Origin: Plasmodium malariae | Lineage: Eukaryota; Apicomplexa; Aconoidasida; Haemosporida; Plasmodiidae | DNA length: 64,000 nt | Reading direction: 5' to 3' | Assembly: GCF_900090045.1 (NCBI RefSeq) | Contig: NC_041786.1 | Location: 1,041,001 to 1,105,000, forward strand | In this document: piece by piece, positions 34,165-46,130 of the stretch | How the letters are laid out: every line of letters begins with the position of its first letter | Position numbering within the stretch: the stretch's first letter is position 1 | The notes under the pieces: generated by a model | Database searches by the model: none | Told to the model about the DNA's origin: nothing | The model's input: the letters and a program-made list of their open reading frames with translations, nothing else | Translations under genes and position numbers: made by a program

Positions 34165-34872
34165 GAATGAATGTTTGTATACATGTATGAATGTATGTAT
34201 GAATGTATGTAGGCATGAATGTATGAACGTATGAATGCATGAATGTATGAACGTATGAATGCATGAATGTATGTATGTATTTATATATTTATGTAGTTAT
34301 GTATGAATGTATGTATAATTCGAATGGGGATTAAAAGTAACGACCCAGTATAAAGGATAATGCAACAACAACCAGTGCTTTGTTTAAACACTCAAATTTG
34401 TTTGAATATAAGGCTGTAAAAAAAAAAAAAAAATTGAGTTTACTATTTATTTTACGCTCATATATTATATATATATATATATATGAATACATTTATACAT
34501 ACTGAATACTTACTATTCGTGAGTGTATGCATGGTTCCTTCTTTTTTTTCCTCAAGTTTTATAAAAACATCAACAATATTCCCGCTGGTTTGGGGCCTTT
34601 CTTTTGATAATGCATTAAAAAGGTGCTATTTAAAAAAATTTTAAAAACAACAGAGGAATTGAATATTATTACAGGGTTGTTATATCACACGTGTTATACA
34701 GTAACCTTGTGCAATGTTATGCAAGAGTACTCTACATCACTGCGTGATTACTGTTTTGACATTTTTTTCTGACCATCAACAAAAATAAAAAGAGGTTATG
34801 CACTTAAGGAATAAAAACTTTTATGCTATACGAGGAAACCCCTTTGGTACCCCCCACATTGTCAATGTTTTA

Positions 34873-34923
<51 letters not shown>

Positions 34924-35754
34924 TATTACTGTTTTTATATGTACATATACAAAAAATAAAAAAAAAGTTGTAAAAAAAAGCTTTCTAAAAGCTTCTTACC
35001 AATGTGAACATTTTAAAATTCATATTCAGGAAAAAATAAAAATTAACGAATGTTCTACTTTTTTTAATTTCATATGTATGGATTAACTAAAAAAAATAAA
35101 GAAAAGAGAAAAAATAGTACTATCATATATAACAATAAAAGAATGTGAAAAAAAGGTATTGCAGTATTTTAAATTTGCATTTCACAGTAATAGTATTAAC
35201 ATGTTCAGAAAAATAGTGAAACAACGAAACATTTAAAAAATATAAAAAAAAAAAAAAAAAACAGAGAAAATAAAGTTATATCTGAACATATAAAAAAATA
35301 AGTATATGTTAGTCTTCTTTACATTTTATTGGTATAAAGCACCAAATGTTCCACTTCACCATTTTTGAAACTAAATAATTCATATAGATAAACATAAACA
35401 TGCAAAAGAGAAAAAAAAAAAAAAAAAAAGGAGCAGAGTTTTCTACGTGTTCTTAGTAAATATAATAATATGCGTCTTTTAAAATTACATTTAAGAATTA
35501 TAAAATCTCGATTTGTTCGAATATGACAAATGTCTCTCTAGTTATTGATGACTGATGCCCGTATGTACAGGGATATACAAGTACATACATGCACATATAT
35601 ATATATATATATGTATGTTCACATGTACACATGTGGATCGTATTGCCGGGGAGTGAAGCACCATTTTGATAATAAACAATTACACCTGTTTTTATTTATG
35701 ACTATACAAAATGTTCTACTCGGAACATACAGTAACGCATAGTGCGTGTAGTCC

Positions 35755-35910
35755 TACATTGTGCATATAGTTATGCATTATACATACATCCGTACATTAT
35801 ACTTACAGCCATGCATTATACATACATCCGTACATTATACTTACAGCCATGCATTATACATACATCCGCGCATTATACATACATCCGCGCATTATACATA
35901 CAGCCCCGCT
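35755..35910. repeat. CATTATACATACATCCGTAC-type repeat
   Basis: About eight 16-18 bp units alternating CATTATACATACATCCG and TACATTATACTTACAGC, with CGCG variants in the last copies. Confidence 0.85.
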
Positions 35911-36187
35911 CTTTATATGTAGCCATACTTCTTACAAAATGAATTACAAAAATGTTTCTTTTAACGTGTTTAAAATGCTACATTTTTTCTCTTGTTTTTG
36001 GGATACTATTATACATTTTCCTTCGTCCAATTGAGGGATAGGAGTTTGCACACGAATGTAGAATTTTATGCTACTTGTTATGATAAAAGCTGTTTAAAAA
36101 AAAAAAAAAATAAAATAAAATGAACAAGCAAGGTAAATAAAAAAAAAAAAAGGACCAAGTTTGGTAAATATTTACAATAAAACATAG

Positions 36188-39073
36188 TTAAATAATGTAG
36201 CAAGTTAAAAAAAAAAATGATCTACGAGTAAATTTACTTGTTATATTAAAAACGACTAATTGGTTAAAAAATACATAGTTGGCATTTCCTGTATTCTTGC
36301 GTAACCACAAATTCATTGTAACAAAGAATAAATTCAAGTTTCCGAGAAGTATTATCAGCTGTTAAAAAAAAAGTGCACACAAAATAATTTGAAGTAAACA
36401 TGTAAAGGTACATCAGAATGTACATATATACATTTGTGCACGTAATTCACATGCGTGTGTTCATAATATTTTAACAAAACGTGATACGAAAGGACAGATA
36501 ATATGAACGTTCATACACATTGTGCATTGTTCATTCTGCGCAATAGTAAAAGCGCCAAAGGGGAGGGAACAGTAATATGTGTAATCCATATTACATATGT
36601 ATAAATGTACGTATGCACTTAAAAACTCTGCACGAATGCATGGAAATTCGTTTTAAATTTTTACTAGTTTGGCAAACGGAATGGTATATAAGGTCTTCTC
36701 ATAATCAATTGCCAGCAACAGCTGAAAACCAAAATGATAAAAAATAAATGACGAGGTGTGATAAAACAGAATGACGCTTAATAATGATAAAACAAATGGT
36801 GTAAATTGATAAACCAATTATACACTCTTTCGCGAATTTCACAAATGCTTCAAATATAGGTAAGTACCAAAGAGTACACTATATCGTTAATAGTAATATT
36901 GGGGTGATACATCAACGCAATCTGAAAAAGAGAAGTCAATCATAATTCGTTTCGAAAAATATAGCAGCTACAGTTACAAAAGAAGCATACATATTTATGT
37001 ACATGTGTGTATTCACATAAATATGTACATATATATATGTGCGTACTTAGGTTTACGTTGCTAAGAGCTTATTGTGTAATGATAGCAATTTCTCTTACTA
37101 CTTACGGCAATCATAATTTTTAAGTAGATTAGAGGTGTTTTCATGAGACGAAAAAAAAGGGGAAGGGGATAAAGAAAGATATGAAACTGCGTTAAAATAA
37201 AAGCGAAAAAATTAATTAAAACAAATTAGATTAGCAAAATATGGAAAATACATAATATATGGAAAATAAATGAAATATATATAAAAAAAAAAAAATTCAT
37301 TTATGCCCACGAGGACATATTGTATAATATCCTTTTTATTTTACGTATTCTCATTTTGTTTCAAATACTGTATGTTCCCAATTTCATAATTTTTTTGTTT
37401 TACTCTTTCGTATATATAAACATTTAATCTTACGTGAAAGAGGAACAAAAAGGAGTAATAGTAGTCCTTAAACATCTGCAGAGCGAATTTGATTAGAGGT
37501 ACACATATATATATGTATATATGTACATGTATACGTATATTCGTATATCTATTTGTATACGTATATTTGTATATCTATTCATACATGTACTGTACATGCT
37601 CATATCACATTAACTTTCCATGTGCTAATTTTGCCCCATCGCTCTTTCGATGAAGGATATGAAACGTTACCGTTGAAAAGATATACCAGAAATTGCCCAG
37701 GTTCGGCTGGAGGAACAGTACCTTGTATTCGTTAATCAACGTGTTGTCTAGGAACGACTGAAAAGGGGCGAATGATACGTATACGCACAAGTACATATGT
37801 ATATATGTATGTATATGCATATGTATATATATCTATATCTATATCTACTTATATATATATATATATACATGTAAGTATATCCATATATATGGCCTCGCGG
37901 GTGCACATACGTGCCATAACACGTTCACGTGGTGCAGCTGCAAGATGTAGGAGCGTTACCCTTATTTGTTCAGAAATTTTGCTCAATACATACCAGTGAA
38001 CTTGAGTTGAGGTAATATGAGGTAACAATCAGTAGAGTGTACATGGTAAAAGTGATAAGCAACAAAAGTACGTTCTTCAAAATGATAAGAAATAACTTGA
38101 AAAATTTTATATTTTCCTTTATATCATATTTTGTTACACCCTGGTCAATACAAATAATTAAATTGTTTATACCAATAATGGAAAGTATAAAGTGAAATGA
38201 AGAGATATATAAAAGTATGCTATTACAGAACATGATCATAAAATGGTTAAGAACAGACCATAATTTATTTGAAAAATTGCTTATACGTAATAGTGTTAAA
38301 TAGAATGATGTTGTTATTAGTAATAATTTAAAATTGTCAAGTGAGAGAAAAACATTTGCTAGTATTGTAAAAGGATTATTCAAATAAATATTCATTAAAA
38401 GTATTGAGTTTATTAATCTCCATTTGTCTCTTTTACACGTATTTACATAATTAAAATATTTCCTCCATTTCTTTAACTTTTCAATTATAATAAATAAAAA
38501 GAACCCTATTAATAAATCAACTATACAAATAATAATATAATAGCGAAATTCGTAGTTATTCATTATGTTTTCTATTAATTTATTATTTTTTACTGCTATT
38601 TTTTTAAAAATAAGGATATGCAAAATATATAGGAATAACGGATTAATCCTTACTGTTAAGGAGGAATATATGTCTTTATAAATTTTACTCAGTATATAAC
38701 TATCATAAATATATTTAAAATTATATACATCGGAATTAAAAGAATAATGCATTGAGTCATTTTTAAATATGAACTGTCTTAACTCATTATTTCTTTTATT
38801 TTTTTCAAAATATTTTTCCAACTCGTTAGATTTCTCTTCCAAAGGGGTATAATGACCCTTCCTTATATAATTGTCCTTTTGTTTCATCTCTTCATTTTGC
38901 ATGTTTTCAATATTGATTAGCATGTTAATGTATTTGTAATTACTCCCTTGTATCACATTGAATAAGGAAAAGGCTAAAATTCGTATGAACAGGCAAACTA
39001 ACAAACTTGTCACTACATACCTGCTCTTAGTGCTCCTCAATCGGGTAGATTCTTCATTTCCTCTGTGCTTCAT
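36188..39073 (-). CDS. PIGU: GPI transamidase subunit PIG-U
   Basis: Multi-pass ER membrane subunit of the transamidase that attaches GPI anchors to proteins. Seven exons, all phase 0: 37994-39073, 37671-37757, 37434-37475, 37106-37186, 36868-36921, 36665-36721, 36188-36358, giving about 523 residues. The chain matches PIG-U colinearly: NPFTILANVFLSLDNF in exon 1; LQPNLGNFWYIFST (family PN.GLFWYFF) in exon 2; MFKDYYYSFLFLF in exon 3; FLYPLPLFFRLMKTPLIYL in exon 4; YHPNITINDIVY in exon 5; and LFFVTMNLWLRKNTGNANYV (family LW...GSANSNF) in exon 7. Exon lengths are exact multiples of three, which supports the model. The last exon may instead splice at ACAA|GTAAAT; I read it to a TAA at 36188-36190. 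Divergent from EF-Tu. Confidence 0.92.
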
Positions 39074-39654
39074 ATTTGTGCAAAAGTGCTATGCGAGCGT
39101 TTTGTTTCAGTGCTATGCGTGTGTGTTGAGTACCCGCTGCGTGTATGTGTTCCTCTAGTTTCCTGTATTATGCATGTGCACATATAAACATGTCAAACAG
39201 CAAAAAAGTAATCATACCTTTATACAGGAAAAAAAAAAATTTATCTCTGCATTTGGTCTGACAAATGTTGAATAGGTGTAACTAGTTCCGAGCTCTTAAC
39301 AGTGTCCTGTTCTTTTTTCTTCTATGCTATATATTTGTTCTTAATAAGTATATATTCGTTCTTAAGAAGTATATAATTTTTCTTCCCTACTTAGTACATA
39401 TTTGTTTTTCCTTATGTTGTATAAATTAGTTCTTCCTTATGTAGTATAAATTAGTTCTTCCTTATGTAGTATAAATTAGTTCTTCCTTATGTAGTATATA
39501 AATCTTTTTCCTTTTGTTCTATTTCTTTTTTTTTTTTTTACCGTTTCGCTTTTGTCGCATACGTATACTGTATTTGTTTCCCCTTCCCGGAGATGCTATT
39601 TTTCTGTTTTTATTGCGAACATATGTACATAATTTTAACCTAATTTAGCCTTGT

Positions 39655-39835
39655 TTTATTTATTTGTATTATTTCTTATTTTATTTCTTATTTTATTTCT
39701 TATTTTATTTCTTATTTTATTTCTTATTTTATTTCTTATTTTACTTCTTATTTTATTTCTTATTTTATTTTATTTTCTTATTTTATTTTCTTATTTTATT
39801 TTCTTATTTTATTTTTTTATTATTTTTTTTTATTT
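39655..39835. repeat. 12-bp TTTCTTATTTTA array
   Basis: About fourteen copies of a T-rich dodecamer, lengthening to 15 bp near the right end. All three plus-strand frames lack stops over long parts. Confidence 0.88.
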
Positions 39836-40124
39836 ATTTATTTTTTTCCTTCATGCGCTCAAGCCTTTTCGGTAAAAATTTGCTTGACGCAGTGCCTTGC
39901 AATTTTTCCGTTGGTTTGCTTCTTCGTTTGTTAAAAGAGAACAAATAAAGAAAAAGGAGTAGAACTTATACACACACTCGAGTAGTATATATATTGACAA
40001 AAGTATAGCTGCGTTTAAGAGTATCGATATTTTTCTTTTTTTATTTCTTTTTTTACCATACCTATTTATGCCAATTTGTTATTACCTTTTGTAACCTCCG
40101 TACGTGGAGCGCGTCGCACGTACA

Positions 40125-40400
40125 GGAAGTATAAATTATACTGGGTTTATAAATCATACTGGGTATATAAATCATACTCGGTATATAAATCATACTGGGT
40201 TTATAAATCATACTGGGTTTATAAATCATACATACTGGGTATATAAATCATACTCGGTATATAAATCATACTGGGTTTATAAATCATACTGGGTTTATAA
40301 ATCATACTGGGTTTATAAATCATACTGGGTATATAAATCATACTCGGTATATAAATTATACTCGGTATATAAATCATACTGGGTTTATAAATCATAATTG
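40125..40400. repeat. 18-bp AAATCATACTGGGTTTAT array
   Basis: Fourteen copies with three variant sub-types (GGGTTTAT, GGGTATAT, CGGTATAT) and one four-base insertion (CATA) near 40228 that shifts the phase. Open frames on both strands therefore change repeat peptide halfway, which argues against translation. Confidence 0.92.
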
Positions 40401-40908
40401 AGGTATTACCCTTTTTGTAGGCGTAAGAAGCATATCCTTGAGCTCCCTTCTCACACACATATACATTAAAATATAATAATAGTAATAAAATAATTTTTAA
40501 AAAGTGCAGTTAATAAAATTTTAAGCTCGTACGTTTATCTAGGTGTGAAAATACTATTGATGCAGAGGAGGGGCACATAACAGTAATAACTTATATTCGT
40601 ATGTGCATTTTCCCAGAGTACATAACCCCACATAAGAGTACTTTTGAATGAGTGTTGCTTGTTGTGTATTTCTGAGTATTGCTAACTGATCATTGCTATT
40701 GCGTGTATGCGTGCTCACGGACTACGCGGAAATTTTTCCGAGTAAAAAGATATAGAAATACGCCGCTGGTCCAGTGGACATACATATATATATATATATA
40801 TTTGTATTTATATATTTATATTTATATTTATATATTTATATGTATATATATATATTTATATGCATATGTGAGTGACGTCTTCACATAGCGTTAAAGGCGA
40901 AGTATAAC

Positions 40909-42312
40909 ATGCTGCAAATATTTCCGAAGAGGGAAGGGATAAGCTCTTGCCTTGTACAGGTAAATAAGATAGGTCTAAAAACAAACCAAGTAAGAAACAT
41001 GAAGAGCAGTGTTTGGACAAAAAGTATCAGTTGTTATGGGATGAAAAAAGGTAGCTGCTATTGTATGAACGGATGGATAAAGAAACATAATGGAGGAATT
41101 AGTATAAACGAGAAAAAGAATTTTGCAATAGGAGTATTTGAAAGAAAAAAGCCTCATATGAATATTGGAACAATTGGTCATGTAGATCATGGTAAAACAA
41201 CATTGACAGCAGCAATAACAAAAGTTTGTTCAAACTTAAATAGAGGAATTTTTAAATCATATGAAGAGATAGACAAAACACCAGAAGAACAAAAAAGAGG
41301 AATAACAATAAATGCAACTCATGTTGAATATGAAACGGAAAAAAGACATTATAGTCATATAGATTGCCCAGGTCATCTTGATTATATAAAAAATATGATA
41401 ACAGGTACATCCCAAATGGATGGATCTATCTTAGTTGTTTCTGCATATGATGGCTTAATGCCACAGACAAAAGAACATGTATTATTATCTAGACAAATTG
41501 GTATAGATAAAATAATAGTTTATTTAAATAAAATAGATATGTGTGAAGATCAAGATTTAATAGAACTCGTTGAATTAGAAATAAGGGAATTATTATCATT
41601 TCATAAGTATGATGGTGATAATGTTCCATTTATTAAAGGATCAGCATTAAAAGCATTAAATGATGATAAGACAGAATATGGTGTACCATCTATTCTGAAA
41701 CTTTTAGATGCTTGTGATAATTATATAGATGAACCTAAAAGAAAAATTGATTTACCATTCCTTATGAGTATAGATGATGTATTACAAATATCTGGAAAAG
41801 GAACTGTAGCTACAGGAAGAGTAGAACAAGGTACTCTAAAACTAAATGATCAAGTTGAAATATTAGGTATAAAAGATAAACCCATAAAAACTATTATTAC
41901 AGGAATTGAAATGTTTAAGAAAACATTAGATACAGCACAAGCAGGAGATCAAATAGGTATTATGCTGAAAAATGTAAAAAGAAATGATATATGTAGAGGT
42001 ATGATAATTACAAAAACGGTAAATATGAAAACATATAAAAAATTTCAAAGTGATGTCTATGTATTAAAGAATGAAGAAGGTGGAAGAAAAAACCCATTCT
42101 CTTCTTATTATAGGCCCCAAGCTTATATACGAACGGCCGATGTCAATTGTGCTGTCATTCTTAATGAGGATACGCAAGTGGCCAATCCAGGTGATAGTAT
42201 TAAGTGCACCATTGAGCTCATGTACCCCCTTGCCATTACCAGCGGCCTGCGCTTCTCCTTGCGCGAGGGCGGTAGGACTGTGGCCTCGGGAATCATAACG
42301 AAGGTCATATAG
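40909..42312 (+). CDS. Elongation factor Tu, mitochondrial type (nuclear-encoded)
   Basis: GTPase that delivers aminoacyl-tRNA to organellar ribosomes. Single exon, 467 residues. The first 80 or so residues are a Lys/Ser/Cys-rich N-terminal extension absent from bacterial EF-Tu, consistent with a mitochondrial presequence. The parasite's apicoplast is known to encode its own EF-Tu, so the mitochondrion is the likelier destination. G motifs: G1 GHVDHGKT (90-97), G2 RGITI (130-134), G3 DCPGH (152-156), G4 NKID (207-210), G5-like KGSALKAL. Domain III ends with [20 protein letters not shown], the classical EF-Tu tail. The last ~180 bases use visibly more G and C at third positions than the rest of the gene. 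Targeting is inference. Confidence 0.96.
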   Translation: MLQIFPKREGISSCLVQVNKIGLKTNQVRNMKSSVWTKSISCYGMKKGSCYCMNGWIKKHNGGISINEKKNFAIGVFERKKPHMNIGTIGHVDHGKTTLTAAITKVCSNLNRGIFKSYEEIDKTPEEQKRGITINATHVEYETEKRHYSHIDCPGHLDYIKNMITGTSQMDGSILVVSAYDGLMPQTKEHVLLSRQIGIDKIIVYLNKIDMCEDQDLIELVELEIRELLSFHKYDGDNVPFIKGSALKALNDDKTEYGVPSILKLLDACDNYIDEPKRKIDLPFLMSIDDVLQISGKGTVATGRVEQGTLKLNDQVEILGIKDKPIKTIITGIEMFKKTLDTAQAGDQIGIMLKNVKRNDICRGMIITKTVNMKTYKKFQSDVYVLKNEEGGRKNPFSSYYRPQAYIRTADVNCAVILNEDTQVANPGDSIKCTIELMYPLAITSGLRFSLREGGRTVASGIITKVI

Positions 42313-42961
42313 TTGGACGCACCATAAGAAGCGGGGTTGTAGGTGCGCTAAGAAACTAGGTTAAAGGCGAGATAGACAAGCTCATATACATGTTCTCTCG
42401 CTTGCGTGTGCATATGCACAAATGGAACCATGCAATTTGGAGGCCCCCCGATTTCGCCACCACATCTAGCACTTCTTTCATTTCGTTCCTAACTCATTTT
42501 GCTAATTTACGTCGAGTTTGTTTAGCCTTACTCGTCCCCTATCCATATGCTCTTTCGTTTAGTTTTAGCTCTTTTTTTTTTTCCTTTTTCTTTTTCGTTT
42601 TTGTTTTATCCTTCTCTTTCTCTTTCTCTTTCTCTTTCTCTTTCTCTTTCTTTTTTTTTTTTTTCCAAGTTCAACATAGGTTCTTATGCAAATTTCACCT
42701 CCTCTTCCAGGTAGACAATGAATATACCATAATAAAGCATGCAAAATAAAAAATAAAAAAAAAAATTTTAGATAAAACACAACGTAAAAATCTTCCAAAT
42801 GGTATAAAAAATTACCAGCTGGGCTATTCAAAAGGGGAAGAATAAAAAAAAAAAAAAAAAGATATGAAGCGAGTTGAATTGCATCACAGCGTATAGCCGT
42901 AACAGCTACGTACAAAAGCGGATTGCGCAAAATGATGCGCGCCTTTTTCACTACGGACGAT
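42313..42961. other. Convergent region between EF-Tu and CTLH genes
   Basis: Contains a (TTTCTC)n run at 42612-42650 with flanking poly-T, and poly-A near 42846-42860. No coding signal. Confidence 0.75.
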
Positions 42962-45853
42962 TCAAATAAATAATCTAGAAAAATCATCCATTCTATATTT
43001 TTCCTCGGTTACAGGGCATTCAAAAATGTCGTCGGATTTTAGAAATAAAGAAATAGCTTTTTCTGAGAAAACATAACCAGCAGGTGTTGTAAAGGGAGGG
43101 TTGTTTTCATCCATCACTTGGTTAGTATAAGGACACACAAGAAAACTTTTCGTTTTTTGTATATTAGGTAAATGTGTAATTGTATTTTTCAATTCATCAA
43201 TACATGTTGGACATTTTGTTGATTTCTTTTTTCCACACTCTTCTGTTTTGATGACTGAAATTCCTGCTTTTAATAATAATTCTAGTAGTGGTTTATTTAA
43301 CACACCTGACACTTCTGAGTATACTTGTTTAAACAACCTTATAACTTTCCTCCATCTTTTTTCATTAAAATATTCCAAGGCGGTATTTCCTCGTCTGCTA
43401 CATGGATCTGTACAACTGCTTCGACTTCTCTTCGCAATACCGCCGCTACCTGCCGCACCTACACTGTTCAGTGCTATGTACGTGATAATATACTTGAGAT
43501 CGCGGGATATGCAGGTGTGTGGTTGGACGACGCTTTTTTTAATATAATCCATAGCCTCGAAATTTTTATTTTCAAAAATGAAATTTATAACATGTTGTAG
43601 ATGTAACTCTGATTCTATATTAGAATCAATTTTCTTTAATTGCGATTTGTATTTTTGACACCATTGTAGGGCGGGCTTGATATTATGAATTCTTAACTCA
43701 TTTATTATTTCTAAATATTCTTTATATATATCTGCATCTGAGTAATATTGCAGTTTGTATCTTTTACAAAATATATCTACAGTTTCAAAAAATCCGTATC
43801 TTGATAAATATGCATCTATTAGCCAACATATTCTATTATCATACGTTTCAAAACGGAAATCATGTTTTAAATTTTCTAGTTGTATATCTGCCTCATAATA
43901 TATATATTTCAGTCTAGTGACTAATTTTTTAATGTATACATTTAGTAATGCTTTTGATTCATTTACTTTACTTTTTAATGCTTGCAATTTTTCTATTATG
44001 ACATTCAACTTTTCCAAATATATAGCATCAGATAAATTGTTTAATTTCTTTTCAATAAACAATGTTATTATCATAAAATTCTTCTCTAACTCTTTCTGTA
44101 TATTTCTAAATGTGTTCAATATACATTTCAGTGGAATTTGTATGAACGACTTGTCAATTGCGTTTAAGCACAGCTGCTTCCTGTCCTTGTCCTTGTTCTT
44201 CTGATTATCCTTATCCTTATCATTTCCCTTTTTTGATTTTTCCCTCGAGTCTTCCTCTGAGACCTTTTGCTTCATCCCCTCGAAGCAAAACCCCTCCTCC
44301 TTCCCCTCCTCCTTCCCCTCTTCCTTCCCCTCCTCCTTCCCTTCCTCCTTCCCTTCCTCCTTCCCTTCCTTCCCTTCCTCCTTCCCTTCCTCCTTATTAT
44401 ATTTTGTTCCTTCCATCTCTTCCTGTTCCTGTTCCTCCCCCTTATGCTGCTCCCGCTTCACCCCCTCCTTGTCATGATATTTTACATTCTTCTTCTCTGC
44501 ATCCTTTTGCCTTTCCATCCCTTCCTTAACCTCATTCAAGTGACAATCCTCATGATGCATACTATTTACTTCATCTACAGATAGGTAGCTTAAATTAACC
44601 CAAACATCCACATTGTCATCATTACCACTATCAATATCATCACTACCATCTTTACCATATCCACCATCTTTACCATTTCCACTATCTTTACCATTTCCAC
44701 TATCTTTACCATATCCACTATCTTTACCATATCCACTATCTTCACCATTTTCACCAGCTTTACCATTTCCACTATCTTCACCATTTCCACCATCTTTACC
44801 ATTTCCACCATCTTTACCATTTCCACCATCTTTACCATATCCACCATCTTTACCATTTCCACCATCTTTACCATTTCCACCATCTTTACCATTTCCACCA
44901 TCTTTACCATTTCCACTATCTTCATCATTTCCACCATCTTCACCATTTCCACCATCTTTACCATTTCCACCGTCTACCTGCTGTACTCGTCCTCCTAAAC
45001 AAACGCCCCTACAACGCAGGTCATCCGTTGAAACATTCTTTGCCACTTCCTGATCCGGTTTGTTTATGCATCCTCTAAAAGGATTTACTACATTACTTAC
45101 AGTGGTACTCTCTTTTTCTTTTACTCTAATTGATGTCTTCATAATATGCTCACTATCATTCTTTTTTTTTTTTTCCCTTTCGCCCCCCTCACTCACTCTG
45201 TATTTCATATAAGAAGATGTATTCTCCTTATGCTTATCTGTGCTGGATATAAATTCATTCATTTTATTTTCTAAAGTTAAAATTGATTTAGTTTTATTCT
45301 GTAATATTATCATTTGCTTATCGATCTTTTCTTCTATCATTTGAAGGGTCGTGTTCATATTTCTGTTCTGTGTAACTGATTCGTCTTCATTCTTATCATG
45401 ATCCTGCATTGTGTGCATAATTCTACTATTATGCTTTTCACTTTCTTCTCTTTGATTTTCCACAAAAAAGCTTTCATTAAAAATATTATTATGATTACCA
45501 CTATTTTCGTTATTACTACTATTTTCGTTATTACTACTATTATTATAACTACTATTACTATTATTATTATTACAATTTTCATTATTATTATTGTTTCCCA
45601 TAATACTCAAAGCAATCCCATGCTCTGTTGTATGTTCACTAAAAGCCAAATCAGTAGCACTGCTATTTGGATATTTGTTTATTTTCAATTTGTTCTTCTC
45701 TTCAACATTTAATTTGTCTGATACTGGTGTGATTGTCCTTCTCCTTTCATTTCCCCCTGCCAACGAATTTACATTTTCATTTTTATGCTCTTCATGAGAA
45801 CTATTGCCTTTTTTTTCATTCCCCTGGTCTCCTTCAGTTTTTCGACTGTCCAT
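42962..45853 (-). CDS. CTLH-domain, MAEA/GID9-like E3 ligase subunit
   Basis: Single exon, 963 residues. The C-terminus (FLVCPYTNQVMDENNPPFTT, then GYVFSEKAISLFLK and FECPVTEEKYRMDDF) matches the degenerate RING of MAEA/Gid9 (C.ISG..M.ENNPP...PNGYV...CP.T). Upstream, WLIDAYLSRYGFFETVDIFC and the Leu-rich helices after it match the LisH-CTLH-CRA helical core of the GID/CTLH ubiquitin ligase. In other eukaryotes MAEA pairs with RMND5 to form the catalytic RING dimer; the partner is not in this window. The N-terminal 600 residues are low-complexity: Asn runs (about 90-120), a GGNGKD hexapeptide array (about 295-410) and an EEGK tetrapeptide array (about 490-525), all encoded by DNA repeats. Role in regulated protein turnover is inferred from family. 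Confidence 0.86.
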   Translation of the reverse strand: MDSRKTEGDQGNEKKGNSSHEEHKNENVNSLAGGNERRRTITPVSDKLNVEEKNKLKINKYPNSSATDLAFSEHTTEHGIALSIMGNNNNNENCNNNNSNSSYNNSSNNENSSNNENSGNHNNIFNESFFVENQREESEKHNSRIMHTMQDHDKNEDESVTQNRNMNTTLQMIEEKIDKQMIILQNKTKSILTLENKMNEFISSTDKHKENTSSYMKYRVSEGGEREKKKKNDSEHIMKTSIRVKEKESTTVSNVVNPFRGCINKPDQEVAKNVSTDDLRCRGVCLGGRVQQVDGGNGKDGGNGEDGGNDEDSGNGKDGGNGKDGGNGKDGGNGKDGGYGKDGGNGKDGGNGKDGGNGEDSGNGKAGENGEDSGYGKDSGYGKDSGNGKDSGNGKDGGYGKDGSDDIDSGNDDNVDVWVNLSYLSVDEVNSMHHEDCHLNEVKEGMERQKDAEKKNVKYHDKEGVKREQHKGEEQEQEEMEGTKYNKEEGKEEGKEGKEEGKEEGKEEGKEEGKEEGKEEGFCFEGMKQKVSEEDSREKSKKGNDKDKDNQKNKDKDRKQLCLNAIDKSFIQIPLKCILNTFRNIQKELEKNFMIITLFIEKKLNNLSDAIYLEKLNVIIEKLQALKSKVNESKALLNVYIKKLVTRLKYIYYEADIQLENLKHDFRFETYDNRICWLIDAYLSRYGFFETVDIFCKRYKLQYYSDADIYKEYLEIINELRIHNIKPALQWCQKYKSQLKKIDSNIESELHLQHVINFIFENKNFEAMDYIKKSVVQPHTCISRDLKYIITYIALNSVGAAGSGGIAKRSRSSCTDPCSRRGNTALEYFNEKRWRKVIRLFKQVYSEVSGVLNKPLLELLLKAGISVIKTEECGKKKSTKCPTCIDELKNTITHLPNIQKTKSFLVCPYTNQVMDENNPPFTTPAGYVFSEKAISLFLKSDDIFECPVTEEKYRMDDFSRLFI
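44610..44972. repeat. 18-bp coding repeat encoding GGNGKD-type hexapeptides
   Basis: About twenty copies of CCATTTCCACCATCTTTA and variants (plus strand), inside the CTLH gene. All copies keep the reading frame. Variants change single residues (N/Y, K/E, G/S), so translation constrains frame but not composition. Confidence 0.9.
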
Positions 45854-45889
45854 GCTTTTTGTAATTGTATTACTTTAAAATGGTAAGAA

Positions 45890-46130
45890 AAGGGGTAAAA
45901 AAAAGGGGTAAAAAAGGGGTAAAAAAAAGGGGTAAAAAAAGGGGGTAAAAAAGGGGTAAAAAAGGGGTAAAAAAGGGGTAAAAAAAAGGGGTAAAAAAGG
46001 GGTAAAAAAAAAGGGGTAAAAAAGGGGTAAAAAAAGGGGTAAAAAAGGGGTAAAAAAAAGGGGTAAAAAAGGGGTAAAAAAAAGGTAAAAAAAAGGGGTA
46101 AAAAAAAGGGGTAAAAAAAAGGAAAAAAAA
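45890..46130. repeat. (GGGGTAAAAAA)n G-run array upstream of the CTLH gene
   Basis: About twenty GGGG runs, each followed by T and five to eight A, with unit length varying between 10 and 13 bp. It starts 37 bp upstream of the CTLH start codon, with the G-rich strand being the template strand of that gene. Runs of four G spaced 6-9 bases apart meet the usual pattern for G-quadruplexes with longish loops. Confidence 0.93.

Larger units (their letters stand above)
33314..36187. other. 2.9-kb intergenic region, PIG-U 3' end to RRM gene 5' end
   Basis: Both flanking genes are on the minus strand. It includes a palindromic (TA)n (separate entry), a GAATGTATGAAC-type repeat (34165-34315), poly-A and (TA)n tracts near 34878-34925, and a CATTATACATACATCCG-type repeat (35755-35910). 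No gene supported. Confidence 0.7.
39074..40908. other. Divergent promoter region, PIG-U (-) and EF-Tu (+)
   Basis: Contains ATTAGTTCTTCCTTATGTAG copies (39414-39500), a TTTCTTATTTTA array (39655-39835) and an 18-bp array (40125-40400), then (TA)n near 40780-40860. No other gene supported. Confidence 0.7.

Noticed and set aside
36368..36376. GTGCAC motif resembling an AP2-I site
   Set aside because: It lies in an intron of PIG-U and short matches like this are expected by chance.
40104..40397. 97-codon frame of INHTGF/YKSYWV repeats before EF-Tu
   Set aside because: Repeat peptide changes at an indel and the opposite strand is equally open, so no sign of selection for coding.
44613..45053. 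Ser/Pro/Leu-rich plus-strand frame opposite the CTLH gene
   Set aside because: Shadow of the GGNGKD-encoding repeat.
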